A DNA stretch of 64,000 nt, taken from positions 2,356,001 to 2,420,000 of the forward strand of contig CAVNZM010000004.1 in assembly GCA_963693365.1 (NCBI GenBank), in the 5' to 3' direction. Made by a program: the position numbers and the translations under genes. A model generated the notes under the pieces. It worked only from the letters and a program-made list of their open reading frames with translations, did no database searches and was not told the DNA's origin. Source of the DNA: Amoebidium appalachense. Lineage: Eukaryota > Ichthyosporea. This document shows, piece after piece, positions 47,206 through 59,499 of the stretch (positions within the stretch are counted from its first letter, which is position 1; each line of letters starts with the position of its first letter).

Positions 47206-47599
47206 GTGGTTTTGGTCCAACCACCTGACCGGTTTTTTGCAGCGCCGGAAGTGCTGACGGCCAACTTCACATACGGTTACAAACTCAAGGTGGACCTGTG
47301 GTCCGTGGGCGTGGTGGCTTATGTGGCACTCAGTGGCACATTCCCATTCAAGTACGTAATGTGAAACGATAAGGGGTACATGGGCAGAGAGGCGGTTTTT
47401 ACTTTGTGGTCTTAATCTGTCACTACACACACACATACACACGCACACACACACTCTCTCTCTCCCCTCCCCCCCCCCCCCCCCCCCCCCCTCTCTCTCT
47501 CTCTCTCTCGCCCTCTCTCTATCTCTACCCACCCTCCCCCTCCCTCTCCTCTCTCTTTCTCTCTCTCTCTTTCTCTCTCTCTCTTTCTCTCTCTCTCTC

Positions 47600-47639
<40 letters not shown>

Positions 47640-47760
47640 TCTCATCTTTCTTTCCTTTTCCTTCTGCCCCTCTTTGCGTTCGTGTATGCGGCTGTTCATT
47701 TGTGGGTGGTAGGGCGGCTGCATGTTGTTCGTGTGTGTGCGTGTGTGCATGTGTAGGTTC

Positions 47761-47823
<63 letters not shown>

Positions 47824-48413
47824 TCGGGGATGGGGGTAGGCAGTGGTGGTGGTGGTGGTGGGGGGGGGGGGGGGGGGGGGGGATGTGACCGAGATATGAC
47901 CCAAGACCCGGGGGGGGGGGGGGGGGTAAATAGGGGGGGGAAATGTTTTAAAAAGGCAAGGAATACGACCAAACACAAGCGCTGGTTTATTCACTCTAGC
48001 AGCTCATTATTTCAGCTGGTGAAGCCTTCGATAAAAACTTTGAATGTTTTTGAGTATCATGTTTAGTAGTTTTTGTAGCAATACTAATCGTAGCTACCTT
48101 ATTCCGGTGCAGTGAGAATGAGCCCATCACCCCCAGGTCGCTGTTGCCACAAAACCTCTTCCCGGAGGCTACATGGGGCCATGTATCAGACGAAGGTACC
48201 AATCCTATATTGAAGAAACATTGGGCCAGTAAATTATCTGAAGTGAATCTGTGGATATGCATATTAAGGGATTACTTGGGCGTTTCTGAATGTGTGATGG
48301 GTTGCACCGTGCTTGTTCTGTGCTCTTGTCTTTATGAAATGCATTTCTTCTCCTGTGGTGTTTATTTTCTGTTTTCTGCCAGGAATCATTTATTTTATTT
48401 ATACCTTAGCATG

Positions 48414-48448
<35 letters not shown>

Positions 48449-49084
48449 GCGCCCACATGCGCGTGCACACACACGCATGCACACATGCGCATGCACAATC
48501 ACACTCATAAACACACACACACACACACACACACATGCACACGTGCGCACACACACACACACACATGCACATGCACATGCGCACTTATAACTTGACCCAC
48601 TTACACACACACGGCGCTCAAGCACACTGCACGATTGGAGTGTTTTGGGCAACAACCTATATGGAAGCTCACATCTGAAATAGAAGAACATTACCCAAAT
48701 GCATTCTTATACGAGTCTCTTAACCAAGCATCAATATATCCAGCTGGTCCGCTTTTTTCTCCTCGCATCCTGCTTTAGTGCTGTGCCACATATGAAACAA
48801 CACCAGTTGCCATGCTGACATTTATCATTTAGGCAAGAACTGGATCTACCGCTGCTTCATGATCCACCCGGACCAGCGCTTTAGTGCCGTTGAGGCCCTT
48901 CAGGACCCTTGGCTACAGGTGGGACTGCTTCTCCTCTCTCGCCCTCCCCCTCACCCTCTCCCTTTCTTTGCCCCAGGATGGGCTCTGTGCTCTGCAATAT
49001 GCATTGTGTTGTCCGTCATGAGTGTGTGTGTGTGTGTGTGTGTGTGCGAGGGCGAGTGTGTGAGTGTGTGGTGGTGGTGTGTGT

Positions 49085-49121
<37 letters not shown>

Positions 49122-49509
49122 CTCTTGTCTGTGGTCTCCCCTTTCCTGCTGTATGTTCTTGTTTGTACGTGCTTCCTTGTGTATCTTTTTTGTGCCCCCT
49201 CACCCCCCCCTCCCCCCCCCCCCCCCCCCCCTCTCACCCCCCTCCCACCACCACCACCACCACACACACACACACACACACACACAAGGATAGCTTTGCA
49301 TCGACAACCCTGCCCCAATACAAAAGTGCTCTTCGGTGTGTTTGCTACACCTATCACATGACTCTGTGTATACCCCTTGATTATATAGGGTCACTGATGT
49401 ATGGGTGTTGGGCACTTAGGACGCACAACTCAAGAGCGACCTGCTGATGACCGAGATTAGACTGAACCAGGGCCCCATATTCCAGGTCTACAAGTACATG
49501 CGCATCTAG
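42984..49509 (+). CDS. Protein kinase D-type Ser/Thr kinase with Q-rich N-terminus
   Basis: A CAMK-group Ser/Thr kinase. Exons: 42984-43490, 44363-44641, 45872-46022, 47243-47351, 48113-48195, 48833-48918, 49420-49509. Phases agree, for 434 aa. Residues 1-140 are Q/P-rich. The kinase domain shows [12 protein letters not shown] (Lys169), HRDLKPEN (Asp267), DFG (289-291) and APE. The activation segment [16 protein letters not shown] keeps both serines that are phosphorylated in animal PKD (GEKSFRRSVVGTPAYL), which is why I call it PKD-type. [19 protein letters not shown] and a terminal DPWLQ also fit PKD. It lacks the two C1 domains and the PH domain of animal PKD, so control by diacylglycerol is not expected. 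Family assignment is from memory. Confidence 0.88.
43985..44235. repeat. G-rich tracts with a small duplication in kinase intron 1
   Basis: G-rich stretches at 43985-44030 and 44129-44150. GCTTGTGGGTGCTCTCTATTCAACTT-like segments occur at about 44148 and 44229, and CATCAGTGAGATCTTAG is repeated at about 44070 and 44091. Confidence 0.6.
45001..45520. repeat. C runs, CT and CTGT arrays in kinase intron 2
   Basis: A C run (45001-45036), (GCCC)n, CT-rich stretches, a (CTGT)n array (about 45210-45241), (CT)n (about 45298-45366), more C runs and (CA)n to about 45516. Confidence 0.9.
46310..46555 (+). repeat. Family A copy with C run and A run tail, kinase intron 3
   Basis: It starts at a CGTATATACGCGGGCTAAGG region, contains GGGTCGAAACTCAGACGC and GATGGGCTCTGCTTATGACG, and ends GTTCCGCATTCAA followed by about 26 C and about 25 A. 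Sense orientation. This is the best preserved copy inside a gene. Confidence 0.85.
46560..46735. repeat. (CA)n-(GA)n compound array
   Basis: (CA)n, (GA)n (46590-46661), (CA)n (46674-46702) and (GA)n (46704-46735), directly after the family A tail. Confidence 0.9.
46812..47036 (+). repeat. Two degenerate family A fragments, kinase intron 3
   Basis: GAGGATGGGCTCGGCTTACT through GTGCACTTCGTACCG (46812-46902) with a C-rich tail, then GATGCATACTGTTGTAATCC and CCGTCCGTCAT (46996-47035). Both are in the sense direction. Confidence 0.6.
47058..47200. repeat. G runs in kinase intron 3
   Basis: G runs at about 47058-47080, 47101-47114 and 47169-47201, just upstream of the acceptor at 47242. They are antisense to the usual C orientation. 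Confidence 0.9.
47462..47636. repeat. C runs and (CT)n in kinase intron 4
   Basis: C runs at about 47468-47490 and 47601-47637 with (CT)n between. A (GT)n array (47763-47821) and a G run (about 47860-47882) follow. Confidence 0.9.
48974..49022 (+). repeat. Family A fragment in kinase intron 6
   Basis: CCAGGATGGGCTCTGTGCTC and GCATTGTGTTGTCCGTCATG, then (GT)n and a G run (49085-49121). It starts about 55 nt after the 5' splice site. Sense orientation. Confidence 0.6.
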
Positions 49510-49716
49510 GTGTGTGCATGTGTGTGTGTGTGTGTGTGTGTTTGGTGGGACCATAAAAAATATTCATTGATATTTAAGCGTGTACATAAATGGTAGATTT
49601 ATTTTGTAGGGTGTTATTACTTATGAGAGACTATGACCGTGTGTGTTATCAAGCAAGAACAATGACCCATAGGGTCGTATACGAAATTGATATAATGCAC
49701 CCTTTTTTGGGTTTGT

Positions 49717-49747
<31 letters not shown>

Positions 49748-49820
49748 TTGTTGTCACTAATTCATTTGCACATGCGCGCATGCGTGCGTGTGTGCACACA
49801 CATGCACGTATACACACACA

Positions 49821-49876
<56 letters not shown>

Positions 49877-50575
49877 CCACACGCACACACCCATGCCCTC
49901 GGTGAACACAATTATTAGTTTGGCTATTTGTGCCCATCCATTTGCATGCACAAGCCGTAGAATTTGTAATATCATGCAGAGGACACACCGCACGTACCAA
50001 TCCCTCTGTGCCTCTGATTATACTTGCTTTGGCTATAAATGCGAAAATGTTTTGCCATACGGCTGGCATGGATTGTTCGTTTCCAAGAGGTGTTGGGTTA
50101 GTATTGAATATGGTGGTTGTGGTAGGCAAATAGAGGACGTCCCTTGAAAAGGTTACGTGCTTATGAGTTGTTTATTTACATGTGTTTTTGGCAGTGAATA
50201 TGTGTGAACACCACCCGTTTGTGTTTTTAGTTTCATATTTTGGGGTTTTACATGATGTAGGGATGATAGAATTTGTGTGGAGTACGTAGCATTCCATGAA
50301 ACCAACATGTGATTTGGTGATTACGAACCACCTCAGCTCTTCTTCGTTTTCTTTCCTTTTTCCCCTCCCCTATTTTTTCGGGGGTTTTTTGTTTTTCATC
50401 TAGACTGAAAAACTTGCCACCGACGGTAGGATGGTGTAGCGACTTTCTGGGTGCAGGGCACTCCGACTGATAGGCCACATCTTATTGGTTGTGGCTCAAG
50501 GGTTAAATTTGTCAACATAGTGAACATTCCTGAACATTTTACCAGCCTGCAGACCACGTGTAGAACCTCCTCCCC

Positions 50576-50613
<38 letters not shown>

Positions 50614-51393
50614 CCGCGCAATGAAAGCATACGTATACACACACCACCGCAGCCACCGTACCCACATGCCACGCACATGTATGCAACCCCTTACACAGTG
50701 ACAGTCACGGTGTTACACATGCCGTTATAGATCTGCATTAATGGCATTTAAGGCACCTTAAGCTCCCCCACACACCCTTCCCCCTCCCCTACCTAAGCAC
50801 CACCACCACCACCATCACCGCCATAGGTGCGTGCGTGCACACACACGCACACACGTACACACACGTACGCGCGCGCATACACGCACGCACGCACCATCAC
50901 CACCACCATCACCCGTGACCTCGTACTAGTATGTGTCCCCCTCGATCCCCACCACCACCACCACCACCTACCCCACAACCACCACCACCACATGTGCACA
51001 CGATGGTACACTGTGGCACACACCCACACAGTCGCACACCCACATACACACACATACCACCGCCACAACCATCACTGGGCCAGGGACCTCGTCTATAGGA
51101 GCTTCAAGGGCCGTATTCCCCTACCACCACCCAGTCCCCCCCACTGCTGGGCCCACCCCACCCCCTTCCGGGGAACACACACACACATAGCACGCACACC
51201 AAAGCACACACGCGTACACACATACACACAAAAAAAACATGCACACACGTCACACACACACACACACACACACAGACACACACATACATACATACGTGTG
51301 CGCGCGCACACCGCACCCACACACATACGTGCGCGTGCACACACGCGCACGCGCACACACACACACAACACAACACACGCAAATATTAATGCA
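49510..51393. other. Kinase 3' flank, no gene seen
   Basis: It holds a G run (about 49717-49746), a (CA)n-(GA)n compound array (about 49812-49874), a C run (50580-50610), CA/CAC-rich DNA and (CCA)n tracts (about 50800-51060). I see no exon or other gene. Confidence 0.5.

Positions 51394-51482
<89 letters not shown>
51394..51482. repeat. (CA)n array
   Basis: About 44 uninterrupted CA units, then a short CACAAG stretch. Confidence 0.95.
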
Positions 51483-51484
<2 letters not shown>

Positions 51485-51812
51485 CACAAGCACATGCGCA
51501 CACACAAGGGGATCATTGCACTTTATTGGCCGTTCCCTCCGGCCAATCCGGAAACACAACATGTGTTCCATATGCATGATATGTACATCATACTACAGCC
51601 GAGTTACCCCTTATTACAACACGTGCAAGCACAGCAGAGCCTCGCCTGAGACACACATGCCCACGTAGTGCCTCGCTCAGGCTATCGCACAGGCACAACG
51701 CTGGCCCTAATATGTTTGGTGTCCAGACATGTACCTATGCATGCTGCTGGCCCTATCTTTCGAACCGATATCGGAGTCCTTGTGAGGGTGACCGTCACGC
51801 TTCCCTTTCCAG

Positions 51813-52267
51813 AGGGTTTAACCACATCGGCAGAATCAACTTGCTCCAAGCAGAATTATCCTGCAAAAAAACAGAAATATGCTCTGTTTGAAGCAGAATT
51901 ATTCAGCAAAAGCATAATTATTCCGCTTCTGAGCAGAATTGTCAGTGCTTTGAGCAGAATCCTGCTTCAAAAGAATATATTTGTAAACGGAAAAAAATTG
52001 AATAATTCTCGGACTGATTCGGCTCATGGCAGCAGAATAATCTTGCTCCAAGCACAGCTTTCTGCTTTTCGGAGCGTCATTCTGCTTTTTTCAAATTAAA
52101 TCTGCCCTTAGCAGGATATTTAGGGTCTGTAAAATGATTCTGCTTTTGCCGAATAAAATTGAGATTAGTATTTTTGCTTATCGGCTAAGTTGCAGAATAA
52201 TCCTGTTACATTTGCGGAATAATTCTGCACGCAGGGTCAACGTTCAATCTACTTATGTGGTTGGGCT
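51813..52267. mobile_element. Palindrome-array MITE, older copy
   Basis: It starts AGGGTTTAACCACATCGGCA and ends TATGTGGTTGGGCT, an imperfect terminal inverted repeat matching the element at 58948-59349. Flanks CTTTCCAG (51805-51812) and CTTTGCAG (52268-52275) are an 8-bp target duplication with one mismatch. The interior has degenerate GCAGAATnATTCTGC units. No transposase frame is present, so it is non-autonomous. The 8-bp duplication is compatible with hAT-type transposition (inference). Confidence 0.7.
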
Positions 52268-52275
52268 CTTTGCAG

Positions 52276-52391
52276 GGCCTGGCTTCATTCTACGATAACA
52301 ATGCGAACGATAGACATATGGCATACGCCCACATACTCCAGGCTACGCTCGTGCGAGCTCCCGCAACCCTTCCTCCCTACCTCCCGGGCCC

Positions 52392-52424
<33 letters not shown>

Positions 52425-53142
52425 ATCCTCCCCCCTCCCCTTCCTCCCCTTTCCCCCTCCCAACTCACGCACACACACACATTGCCATGTGCACACGCCA
52501 TGTGCGTTTGCAAACGTGCGCACACGGTCACTGCGCAACCTTCATGTCCCTGCATTTTCGGGTTACCGACTTTCTTTATCTGCAATTAGAATTTTGTCAG
52601 AAACACCGTATGTGTGCCCGCATGTGCCTCAGTTGAAGAATTTAAGTGTGCAACAACATTATTGGCACGTGGCACGGTGCAATCTCATTTGCTGTGCCAC
52701 CGCAGCCTGTGCGCGGTACTTATCTATTCTGATTAGCGAGTCAACCTCAGCCGTGGCACTCGTGCATGTGCACCCCCAGGGGCACGGCATGTTCAACCGC
52801 CCACCTGTCTTACAAGCAACACAACTACTGTAACGACAATCCCCAGACCTTGCCTCTTGATATCACTCTAGCTGCAGTTCAACGATAAAACTACATGTAA
52901 TACAGCAAGGACGCACAACTATATATATAACATGGCCATGCCATGAGCTCCAGCCTTTCTTACAACATCTCTTTAGACGTCTACGACACTTTACATAAAT
53001 CGACCTCCTTAGTGCTAGTAACGGCAACTCCTGCCCACTTACTTCCTGAGATCAAATCGAATACAACGGTGCAAGCCGCATCCATAAAGATGTCAAATTT
53101 ATATAACAAACGGAACCCTTAATATAGCAAGGCCTCCTTTCC
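52276..53142. other. No gene seen
   Basis: A C run (about 52387-52424) with mixed CA-rich and unique DNA. The last part is the 3' flank of the cysteine-rich gene. No canonical polyadenylation hexamer was seen for that gene. Confidence 0.4.
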
Positions 53143-54111
53143 TTAATGGCGACCGTGGCCACCACCGGGACGCGGCAACACAAAAGAGGGTGGGATTCCG
53201 GAGCATCCTTTGGGGAACTTTCCTCTCTTCCCGCCCATGCACTTAGCGCAATTCTGGAGGGTCGTGAAGCATGCCACACACCCAGAACCGGTCAGCCCCG
53301 CCTTGCACTTGGTTGTGCACTCGGCAACATTAGCAACACTTGCCGTGCACGCACTGCACTCAGTCTTGGTAAAGTTCAAACACTTCAGTGAGTCGCAACC
53401 AGCATCAACCAAAGCAGCCGTGTTGTTGTAAATGCAGCTACCACAATCCTTTGACTTGCTTCGGCACATGTCGCATGCAGCAGTGTCCTGGCCACCAGAC
53501 TCAATACACTTGATGCATTCACCCGTGCGGTTTGCGTCGCTCGGACAGGCAGGGCAAATTTGGCTAACGGCGGCGCGGCATTTCAGCCCCTGGCACCCTG
53601 CGTCAATGAGAGACTGAGCGTTTGTGTCGATGCACACAGCACACGAGTTTGCCTTCTGAAAGCATTCCAAGCATGTGGGGTTGGTGACGCTCGGCTTGGC
53701 GAGGCAGCGGGTGCAGCTGGCATTGCGGTCGAAGATGGTGCAGCCAGGGCACGTTGTGCCCACAGCCTTCTGACACTGCAGGAAAGTGCAGTTCCCAGCA
53801 ATGAGCGTGTCGATGTTGGCCTGCAAACACGCATCACACTCCGTTTTGTTAACCCCTCCGTCGCGTCCGTGATCACGAGTTTTGTTGCCGCGGGTGGGGA
53901 TGCAAACGGGACAAGTGGTGTTCACGGCATTGCGGCAGTCTGTGTTGTTTCCGCTGAGGTAGTCGCCTGCTGGGTAAATTTTGTTGAAGTCGACGCTCTT
54001 GAGCCCCATGGGACGGCGGTCTTCGCGGTCGGCCTTAACGGTTACAATGGCAGGCACTGAGAGAAGAAGCGCCAAAAAGGCGAGGCGAGTGGGGGCCCTG
54101 GAGAGGTGCAT
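53143..54111 (-). CDS. Secreted cysteine-rich protein, family not recognised
   Basis: An intronless frame of 322 aa. Residues 1-27 are a plausible signal peptide, with a basic start, a LAFLALLLSVPAIVTV core and a cut near VKA. The mature part has about 36 cysteines, mostly as CxxC pairs. A module LIDAGCQGLKCRAAVSQICP with variants (LIAGNCTFLQCQKAVGTTCP, LVDAGCDSLKCLNFTKTEC) recurs three times, and a related DCRNAVNTTCPVC opens the mature protein. About eight N-x-S/T sites suggest glycosylation. The tail is rich in G, P, R and H. There is no transmembrane helix and no obvious GPI signal. An extracellular, disulfide-rich structural or adhesive role is inference only. The start is the first ATG. 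A TAAATAAA-like box lies about 90 bp upstream. Confidence 0.85.
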   Translation of the reverse strand: MHLSRAPTRLAFLALLLSVPAIVTVKADREDRRPMGLKSVDFNKIYPAGDYLSGNNTDCRNAVNTTCPVCIPTRGNKTRDHGRDGGVNKTECDACLQANIDTLIAGNCTFLQCQKAVGTTCPGCTIFDRNASCTRCLAKPSVTNPTCLECFQKANSCAVCIDTNAQSLIDAGCQGLKCRAAVSQICPACPSDANRTGECIKCIESGGQDTAACDMCRSKSKDCGSCIYNNTAALVDAGCDSLKCLNFTKTECSACTASVANVAECTTKCKAGLTGSGCVACFTTLQNCAKCMGGKRGKFPKGCSGIPPSFVLPRPGGGHGRH

Positions 54112-54195
54112 GGTGCCGGGTGTGTTTTGAGATGATATGTCGTAGTAAACGGTGTTGACTTATTGACAGTGTGGGGTTACGCTCTGTGTGTCTGT

Positions 54196-54203
54196 TTATT
54201 TAA
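54196..54203 (-). promoter_or_regulatory. TATA-like box upstream of the cysteine-rich gene
   Basis: TTAAATAA read on the minus strand, about 85-90 bp upstream of the ATG at 54111. A (GT)n array (about 54220-54263) lies just upstream of it. Confidence 0.3.
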
Positions 54204-54217
54204 GCACACTGTTTCTT

Positions 54218-54264
<47 letters not shown>

Positions 54265-54269
54265 CTGTG

Positions 54270-56030
54270 TGCGTATGCTCTCGTTTTTGAAGGCCACCTG
54301 GGCCGTGGGTGTTTGGCCACTGGCAACTGGCTGGTGTGGCAAGGGGACTTGAATTCCAGATTGCTGTTTCGAACATTCTTCTGTGATAACAAAGCGAGTG
54401 ATTGGATGAATTTATCAACCTCCTAGACCTAGTCCGTGATCGTTGCAGAGTGGCAGTTTTGTAATATCATACAGCGCGCTTCAAAGACGAAAAAAATCAA
54501 CAGCGCAAGGGTTACTAATCTTATACTCATAGTCAGGTTTGGAAAATAAAAGGAGTCTGTGTAATTGTTGACTATTATTTTATACGTCCACAAGAGTGTA
54601 GGGTGATCACTAATGCGGTGACACACCCACAGAGGGCTTCGGCGACTAATGGCGCATGCAACGGACTTCCGCCGCCTTATTAGACTCCGGCAAGAATCTC
54701 TAGATTGAATAAAATTAAACAATCTGTATGTAGCATGAATTATCGTATATGATTGGTTTATAAACGATCGGCTGCATAAATCAGTTAGAATTGGGACATG
54801 GTTGTTTCGAAATCGGTTTCCCTTTTTCCCGGAAAACAGGGCCAGCTTGGGTTACACTCAACCCGCCAAAGTTTGGTGTGTTTATTTTTGTCTTTGAATA
54901 TATAAGATTAATAAAGAAAGAAAAGACAACAAAAGTTTTTATATAGAAGTGTAATTCAAAAAAATATATAAAAAACAGTCCCCTAGGCAAAGGTTAGCGG
55001 CGCCGCAGCTCAAATCTATGAAATTGATCGGGGTTCAAATGTTTTCGATTCGATCGACAATTCGAACCCTGACATCCGAGGTCTAACGGTTGCGTGACTT
55101 GGACCGGCAAGATGCAACCAAAAGGTGTCGTTATACTCAGTAGGGTAATTCAAGGTCTATAGACAAACAAACCGTGCTGTTGGTGCATTAAAAATAGCAA
55201 TTATACCAAATATTTTTAGAGAAGTATAAAGCCATGGGAAAATTTGTACTCTAGCGCGAATGTGTCAAGATTTTTAATAGTACGATTCCAAACATATACA
55301 AATTTCTTGACAAAAGCACTGATAATCTACAGTCAAAAACCAAAGGAAGAATAATTAAAAATAGAAGAACCTTTAGATATTTTATACTGTTTGCTTTCCC
55401 GCTTGTTATATAATTTTTGTGTTGTTTGTAGGTGTCCAAAGCATTTTGACGGGTCATTTTTTATGCCTCACGTGTTTCTGTTGACAGTAGATCTGGTATA
55501 ATTTTACTAATGGCGGCAGCCAGATGATCGATCATATAATTTTGCACGACTCTCCGTTGTTGCGGATCTGATTAAGCGGCTTACGTCACTGTGACCGAGC
55601 CCGGCGGTGTCTGAGGTGGCACAGTCATCTTTCCATTTTGAGTATGACAATGGGACGTGAGAGGTAATGTAATGTGTGTATGCATGTGTGTGTGCGTGTG
55701 TGCATCTGTGTTCGTGTGCGTGTGCGTGTGGAGGGAGGGAGGGAGGGAGGAGGGACGATAACGTGGGTGTGCGTCGATACCTTGCCGTACCTCAGGATTC
55801 ACGAATGCTGATGATCTCTAGGTGTTCTTTAGGAATGCGTCTAAAACTGGGCCATGATGCCCGGCGCCGCGGGTGCCGCGGCCAGCTGGCCTTTTGAGAG
55901 AACAGGCTATTTTTGTCACGCGTACGAGCAAGTTGATGTTCCTGGAACAGCCGGGCCGTGATGCCTGGACATCCGGAATGCCTGCCCGGTCCCCCCCCCC
56001 CACTCCCCCCGCGCGCCCCTCTCTCTCTCT
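54270..56030. other. AT-rich intergenic region, no gene seen
   Basis: An AT-rich stretch (about 54700-55560) with only short frames on both strands. The region 55792-55990 has open frames in several phases next to a (CT)n array and is not assignable. Confidence 0.4.
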
Positions 56031-56033
56031 CCG

Positions 56034-56285
<252 letters not shown>

Positions 56286-56353
56286 CCATCCCCTACCTCT
56301 CCTCCCCCCCCCCCCCCCTCCCCCCCCTCCCCCCCCCCCTCCTCCTCCTCCCC

Positions 56354-56416
<63 letters not shown>

Positions 56417-56418
<2 letters not shown>

Positions 56419-56988
56419 TTCCTTTGTTTTTTGGCGTCCAGGGTCTGCGGGCTCCTTCCCATGGAGAGGCATGCTCTTTCTGTTGAGTACAATGTATTAC
56501 TAAAATGTACATTCGAGTATGTACATGAAGCTACTGTACCTGAGTTGAACCGTTGAACGTTGCACATGTTTTGGAGCGTACAAAAGCAGCTTCAAGTTTA
56601 CTGAATAGACCGTTCCGTGGCACAATATATGATCCGAAGTTAACGTTATAGGAGGGCGGCCCGGGCCAGCGAATCACATGCAGACAGGCACACAGAAGAT
56701 TCAACACCCAGTAAGCACATTCACACACATTATTAGGCGGCCTGTTGTCCACCTACACACAATGGTATGGACTCGACGTTGATAGAGATCAACTGAGTGA
56801 ATGAACTTCCGGGACTAACGAAAACAATATATATGGAGAGCCCAGAGGAAGACTTGGCCTATCTGCTGTCCGGGAGACTAGTACTTAATGAGAGGGTTCT
56901 TGGAAACAACGTCAGTCAAAGAATGAGAATAACCCTCGCGCAAGAGAGAGAGATGATAACAGAGTCGTGGAAGAGGAGATGGTGGTAG

Positions 56989-57000
<12 letters not shown>
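56417..57000. other. Unique intergenic DNA
   Basis: It contains a 63-codon plus-strand frame (56797-56988) starting at a TTG-type start, without recognisable motifs or splice context. I do not call it a gene. Confidence 0.35.
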
Positions 57001-57026
<26 letters not shown>

Positions 57027-57120
57027 GGCTGCAGTGAGAGAGAGAGAGAGAGAGATATTGAGAGACGGGGAGGGAAAGAGCCTGCGAGAGAGAGTGTGCG
57101 TGTGGGGGGAGAGAGAGAGA

Positions 57121-57600
<480 letters not shown>

Positions 57601-57713
57601 TCGGAACTTCGTGGGGACTCATGCAGAGGCAAGAAATTTTTTGATGTTTTTGATAGAATCACGCCCGCTTCAAGGGGCCGGGGGGGGGGGGGGGGGGGAG
57701 AGGGGGGGGGGGG

Positions 57714-57876
<163 letters not shown>

Positions 57877-58328
57877 AGAGAGAGAGAGAGGGAGCCTTTG
57901 CGCAAGGAGGGTGGGGAGGAAGAGAGAGTCCTCAGATAGAGAGAGAAAGAGAGCGAGAGAGAGAATTGAGAGGGGAGGGGGAGGGCGGGAAGGGGGAGAG
58001 GAGGGGGGAGAGGGGAAGAGAAGGAGAGAGGGAGAGGGAGGCAGGGAGACGGAGAGAGCGAGCGAGAGAGAGAGAATCGGGAAGAGAGAGAGCTAAGAGA
58101 GAGAAAGAGAGAGAGAGCGCGCAAAGGAGAGGACCTAAAAAAGCGAATGAGTAAAGGAAACAGAGTTTTAACTCTGCACACGAACGTGGATTACCGTGTA
58201 CACTTGAAAAGTACACAAACAAACACACACAGACAGATGAACAATACGCACACACGCGCGCGCACACACACACACCAACACACCCACACACTCTACCTTA
58301 AAACTTAATGGTGAGAGGGGGTGAAATT

Positions 58329-58330
<2 letters not shown>

Positions 58331-58409
<79 letters not shown>

Positions 58410-58616
58410 GGGGGGTGGGGGTGGGAGTTGGGGGGGGGGGGGGGGGAGGGGGGGGGGGGGGCTTTCAACTCCGTATCGGTATGACCGTGGACTGGGGTGG
58501 ATGGGCAGGGACATATTCCCAAGCAAGATGGGTGCCACTGTGGGTTCCGGAGCCAGCCAGGTTCGGAGGTTGCGGAAGCATGAAGGACTCTGAGGTCAAT
58601 CGGAGCACACCGTGAG

Positions 58617-58658
<42 letters not shown>

Positions 58659-58660
58659 TT
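58331..58660. other. (GT)n, G run, unassigned open stretch, C run
   Basis: (GT)n (58331-58408), a G-rich run (about 58431-58461), 150 bp of unique DNA (58462-58616) open in more than one plus-strand frame, then a C run (58620-58658). The open part ends near a weak GTTCGG donor. It could be an exon, but I cannot identify a gene. Confidence 0.3.
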
Positions 58661-58947
58661 TATTTTTTCCCCCTTCTTTTTTGGTGTGTTTGTGTGGGTG
58701 TTTGGGAGGAGGGTGAGGGTGGGTGGGTGGGTGGGTGGGTGGGTTGGGGGGGGGACCAGGTGGCAAGGGCGGAGGGGGTATAGTCTTGTGGGGTGGCCCA
58801 GGTGGGGCGGTGGATGGGGGAGCAGCAAGCCGTACCGTGTATGTAACAGATTGCTTTATTGGTGACGTGACTCGGGGCAGAACGAGTTACAATTTCGCAC
58901 ACAGGCCGTGTGGTACTTGAGCTGACATCGTAGGCTAGGCTGTGAAG

Positions 58948-59349
58948 GACCCAACCACATCGGCAGAGTCAACTTGCGAAAAGCAGAATTATTCTGCAAA
59001 AGCGGAATCATACTGCAAAAAGCAGAATTATTCTGCAACATCAGAATTATTCTGCAAAAGCAGAATCACTCTGCTTTCAGCAGAATTATTCTGCAAAAGC
59101 AGAATCACTCTGCTTTCAGCAGAATCACTCTGCTTTTCGCAGAATCACTCTGCTTTTAGCAGAATAATTCTGCTTTTAGCAGATTGATTCTGCTTTTAGC
59201 AGATTAATTCTGCTGTTTGCAGATTGATTCTGCTTTTAGCAGATTGATTCTGCTTTTGCAGAATAATTCTGCTTTTAGCAGATTGATTCTGCTTTTTGCA
59301 GAATAATTCTGCTCGGAGCAATTTGACTCAGCCGATGTGGTTGGGCCCT
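58948..59349. mobile_element. Palindrome-array MITE with 8-bp target duplication
   Basis: The left end GACCCAACCACATCGGCAGA and the right end CCGATGTGGTTGGGCCCT are inverted repeats. CTGTGAAG flanks both sides (58940-58947 and 59350-59357). The interior is about 20 units of AGCAGAATNATTCTGC-type palindromes. Spacers are mostly AAAA in the left part and TTTT in the right part, so the whole element can fold on itself. There is no coding capacity. Confidence 0.85.
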
Positions 59350-59499
59350 CTGTGAAGCCTCAGGGACTAATAATGATCGATCTTGAAATGCAGGAAGAGC
59401 ACGCGATGACTTGCACACCCGAAAAGTTGATTCATTGAATGCAGCATTGAGCCTTAGTGCGGCATGTAAAGTGTTACCACCATGATATATTTGGCCCAA

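Noticed and set aside
54990-55120. Possible tRNA gene on the minus strand (GGTTCGAATT stretch)
   Set aside because: The T-stem does not pair and no acceptor or anticodon stem can be drawn.
58942-59187. Plus-strand frame of 81 codons over the MITE
   Set aside because: It is made by the GCAGAAT repeat (repeating NYSAK/ITLLSAE-type peptides) and lies wholly inside the element.
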